Source of the DNA: Clostridia bacterium
Lineage (GTDB): Bacteria; Bacillota; Clostridia; Lachnospirales; Lachnospiraceae
DNA length: 64,000 nucleotides
NCBI GenBank assembly: GCA_003249225.1
Contig: QKJQ01000033.1
Span: forward strand, 1-64,000
Direction of reading: 5' to 3'
A program made the position numbers and the translations under genes. The notes below the pieces were generated by a model. That model made no database searches, was not told the DNA's origin, and saw nothing but the letters and a program-made list of their open reading frames with translations. Shown piece by piece: positions 61,393 to 64,000 of this stretch (position 1 is the stretch's first letter; every line of letters starts with the position of its first letter).

Positions 61393-64000
61393 TTTCTTCC
61401 ATAAAAGCTTCGAATTCTTCCATTGACATCAGGATCTTTCTTGGCTTTGTACCCTCCTCTTCTCCAACGACTCCGGCATCTGCCAGCTGTTCCATAATAC
61501 GGGCGGCGCGGTTAAATCCGATACGATAAACCCGCTGCAGCATACCGATGGAAGCTTTGTCTTTTTCTATAATAAAACGGGCAGCTTCATAAAAATACTC
61601 GTCTTTGCTGTTTGGAGCGATAGAATCATTTACACTGCCCCCGGATGAATTTGAGTTCTTTATATGGTTGCTGACTTCTTCGCTGTAACTTGGTTCAAGA
61701 TTCTGCTCCTTAATAAAGTCAACGATTGCACTGACTTCTTTGTCTGAAATGAAAGCCCCCTGAACACGGATCGGCTTTGGATATCCGGATGGATAGAATA
61801 GCATATCTCCTTTACCAAGGAGTTTTTCTGCACCGCCTCCATCAATGATAGTCCTTGAGTCAACCGCTGATGATACAGCAAATGCAATACGGGATGGTAC
61901 ATTTGCTTTGATAACACCAGTGATAACATTGACCGAAGGACGCTGTGTTGCAATTACTAAATGAAGTCCGGCTGCTCTTGCCATCTGAGCCAGGCGGCAG
62001 ATCGCATCTTCCACTTCATTGGAAGCGACCATCATAAGATCTGCAAGCTCGTCCACGATGATTACGATCTGAGGTAATTTATGATATTTCTCATCGGTGC
62101 AATAAGGTTCTTCTTTTATTCTTTCGTTGTATCCTTTCAGGTCACGGACATGCATTTCAGCGAATTTATTGTAGCGGTCCGTCATCTCCATAACCGCCCA
62201 ATTCAAAGCTGCTGCAGCTTTTTTGGGATCGGTGACCACCGGAATTAACAGGTGGGGAATACCGTTATAGGAGCTTAATTCAACGACCTTTGGATCGATC
62301 ATCATCAATCGTACATCGGATGGGCTGGATTTATACAATATACTTGCTATCAACGTATTAATACAGACTGATTTACCGGATCCTGTCGCACCGGCGATCA
62401 GAAGATGCGGCATCTTTGCAATGTCTGAAACAATAATCTGTCCGCCGATATCGCGACCTACTGCGAACACAATATCGGAATGGTGTTCTGCAAATTCTTT
62501 TGAATCTATCAGGTCACGAATCATTACGGATACATTCTCTTTATTCGGAACTTCAATTCCAATGGCTGCTTTTCCTGGTATCGGAGCTTCGATACGGACA
62601 TCTGCCGCTGCTAAATTTAACTTGATATCATCCGAAAGGCTGGTGATTTTACTTACCTTAACACCTTGCTCCGGCTGAAGTTCATATCTGGTAACACTAG
62701 GACCGCAGCTGACATTCAGCAGTTTTACCTGAACACCGAAGCTGTTCAGGGTTGAAATCAATTTGTTAGCTGTAGAATCCATCTCCTGTCGGCTCATACC
62801 AGTTGTTCTGCCCTTTGGTCTGGCAAGCAGGGAAACTGGTGGGAATTTATATACTTTTTCAACAGGTGTCTGATCGATCTGCAGCTCATCTTCTGTTGTA
62901 TTATCCAACGTTGTGACAGTATGATTTTCAGAATTTTTGGAGTAGTCTGACTCTGTGAAAGGTTCTTTGTCTGCTGTACTTTTAGCACCCAAATTACCTT
63001 TTTCCATCGAACGTTCTGAAAACCCAGTATCCCCCATGACAGGATCAGCATTCTCATGGAAGGCATCAAAGGAATCGAAGGTCGGCACCGCTTTATTGGA
63101 TTGAAACGACGAATCTGTATAAATGTCAGGACCATCGAATATGCCGTGAACCGTTGATTGTTCCTTTGTTTCAAAAATCTCTTCATCCTCAGGATTTTTT
63201 CTTATTACTTCGTTTCTTTTAAATTTACGATTCAACTCTTCTTCATAAATGGAAGGGGTATCTTTTGCATATTTCTGTGGAGTATCGTTCAAAGGGAAGC
63301 TTTGAATGACTGGTTTTATCTCCTCGACATTAAAATCATCTAATGAATCAAATGTTTCAAAAGCCAATGGAGCTTTTGTTTCAGAGCTGTCAATGATCTC
63401 ATTGTCATAATCATCGTCTTCATCTTGAGCTGCTTCATGAGGTACAACAGAGTTTTTGGAACCTTTTAGTTTCAGAAAATCTAAAAAGCCAAGGTGCTTT
63501 TCTGGTTCTTCTTCTGCTGCTTCGAATTCCTGCTCCCCTTCCTCTGCGGGTGCAAGTGTTACGATTCTTGCCTCTCTTCTGTTTTGCAGGTATAGTCCGG
63601 CTTCCATATCTTCCATTTCAGAAAATTCCTGTTTACGAAGCTGATAACGTTCTCTGTTTTTCTTGAAGGATTCCGAACTCTTTCTTCCAAAATAAGACAA
63701 CAAAGCTTTTCCTGATAGAATCATAAAAAAGATAAGAATAAAAGCAATCAGGATTATTGTCGTTGCCAGTTTACCAAAAAGCTGATTTAACGGGGTACAG
63801 ATCAGTGCACCTATAAAGCCACCGCCGCTTCTGCCAGCAGCTGATTTTGTATAGTAAGACCATATTGACATGGCAGGATCATAATCACTAAGCAACTGAA
63901 TTAGTGAAGTAAGGAATACCACAATGGCGGTTCCAGATATAATTTTTAATCTGGCAAGTGTACTCCCTTTGTTGGCAAGAGAAAATGCCACCAAAAAGAA
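61385..64000 (-). CDS. ftsK: DNA translocase FtsK/SpoIIIE, 5' end outside the window
   Basis: At least 870 aa; the frame stays open to the window edge, so the first membrane helices are missing. Visible: two to three membrane helices (up to about residue 105), a long acidic linker (about 125-400), the motor with Walker A G-A-T-G-S-G-K-S and Walker [11 protein letters not shown], and the gamma winged-helix (about 800-869). It moves chromosome ends at division and activates Xer recombination at dif, which links it functionally to the XerS-like gene at 7400. Confidence 0.96.
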   Translation of the reverse strand, partial: FFLVAFSLANKGSTLARLKIISGTAIVVFLTSLIQLLSDYDPAMSIWSYYTKSAAGRSGGGFIGALICTPLNQLFGKLATTIILIAFILIFFMILSGKALLSYFGRKSSESFKKNRERYQLRKQEFSEMEDMEAGLYLQNRREARIVTLAPAEEGEQEFEAAEEEPEKHLGFLDFLKLKGSKNSVVPHEAAQDEDDDYDNEIIDSSETKAPLAFETFDSLDDFNVEEIKPVIQSFPLNDTPQKYAKDTPSIYEEELNRKFKRNEVIRKNPEDEEIFETKEQSTVHGIFDGPDIYTDSSFQSNKAVPTFDSFDAFHENADPVMGDTGFSERSMEKGNLGAKSTADKEPFTESDYSKNSENHTVTTLDNTTEDELQIDQTPVEKVYKFPPVSLLARPKGRTTGMSRQEMDSTANKLISTLNSFGVQVKLLNVSCGPSVTRYELQPEQGVKVSKITSLSDDIKLNLAAADVRIEAPIPGKAAIGIEVPNKENVSVMIRDLIDSKEFAEHHSDIVFAVGRDIGGQIIVSDIAKMPHLLIAGATGSGKSVCINTLIASILYKSSPSDVRLMMIDPKVVELSSYNGIPHLLIPVVTDPKKAAAALNWAVMEMTDRYNKFAEMHVRDLKGYNERIKEEPYCTDEKYHKLPQIVIIVDELADLMMVASNEVEDAICRLAQMARAAGLHLVIATQRPSVNVITGVIKANVPSRIAFAVSSAVDSRTIIDGGGAEKLLGKGDMLFYPSGYPKPIRVQGAFISDKEVSAIVDFIKEQNLEPSYSEEVSNHIKNSNSSGGSVNDSIAPNSKDEYFYEAARFIIEKDKASIGMLQRVYRIGFNRAARIMEQLADAGVVGEEEGTKPRKILMSMEEFEAFMEENA

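Overview
The window looks like the chromosome of a low-GC Gram-positive clostridium, most probably of the family Lachnospiraceae. Reasons: Firmicute-type operon orders (rplU-prp-rpmA-obg, ylxM-ffh-rpsP-khpA-rimM-trmD-rplS, phoH-HD protein-ybeY, scpA-scpB), an L27 precursor with its Prp protease, LexA boxes of the CGAAC-N4-GTTCG type, RNase Y, strong purine-rich Shine-Dalgarno (SD) sites and sigma-A promoters. Genus and species cannot be read from the sequence. Most genes lie on the minus strand.

0-0.5 kb holds the end of an unrecognised gene cut by the window edge. About 0.5-7.2 kb is a compact element that I read as a complete filamentous-phage (inovirus) prophage of about 6.67 kb. In transcription order on the minus strand it carries a small ssDNA-binding (pV-like) candidate, a 54-aa major-coat candidate with an ideal SD, a strong terminator, a 689-aa signal-peptide/C-terminally anchored adhesion (pIII-like) protein, three tiny overlapping membrane proteins, a Zot/pI-type assembly ATPase, an 80-aa unknown, a non-coding region rich in hairpins and iterons, a small membrane protein, and a CopG-like ribbon-helix-helix gene overlapping a rolling-circle Rep gene, as in pMV158-type plasmids. 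A Cro/CI-type regulator and a 104-aa unknown sit at the left end. The element is flanked by dif-like sites (496-523 and 7154-7192) and abuts a XerS-like tyrosine recombinase gene, so it probably uses the host chromosome-dimer resolution system.

7.4-16.5 kb: the XerS-like recombinase, a CPT-like kinase/GNAT fusion, an SGNH-like protein, a large cell-wall amidase, a TtcA-like PP-loop protein, and an SOS cluster in which a YneA-like LysM protein diverges from lexA over four LexA-box-like sequences. 16.6-26.6 kb: rsfS-yqeK-nadD-yhbY-obg-rpmA-prp-rplU, RNase G and two radical-SAM-associated genes. 26.8-38.9 kb: tyrS, a zinc-ribbon membrane protein, scpAB, a phosphoesterase, an FtsX-like membrane protein, a second amidase, rny, miaB, a 5-formyl-THF cyclo-ligase and a YnzC-like protein. 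39-47.7 kb: two FAD proteins, a flippase, a DUF3048 lipoprotein, ybeY, a PgpH-like protein with an altered HD motif, and phoH. 48-53.4 kb: the ribosome/SRP operon and an rRNA methyltransferase. 53.5-57.8 kb: hexuronate use (UxaE-like epimerase, LacI regulator, uxaC) with two LacI-type operators. 57.9-64 kb: fhs, two ATP-grasp enzymes and ftsK, cut by the window end.

The main novelty is the prophage: filamentous phages of Gram-positive hosts are little studied, and this one joins plasmid-type replication genes to phage assembly genes and sits at a dif-like site beside the recombinase. Other oddities are a 38-bp exact inverted duplication between a flippase gene and a spacer 10 kb away, a perfect 13-bp inverted repeat covering the ylxM promoter/SD, and duplicated start-region sequence at 23.4-23.6 kb.
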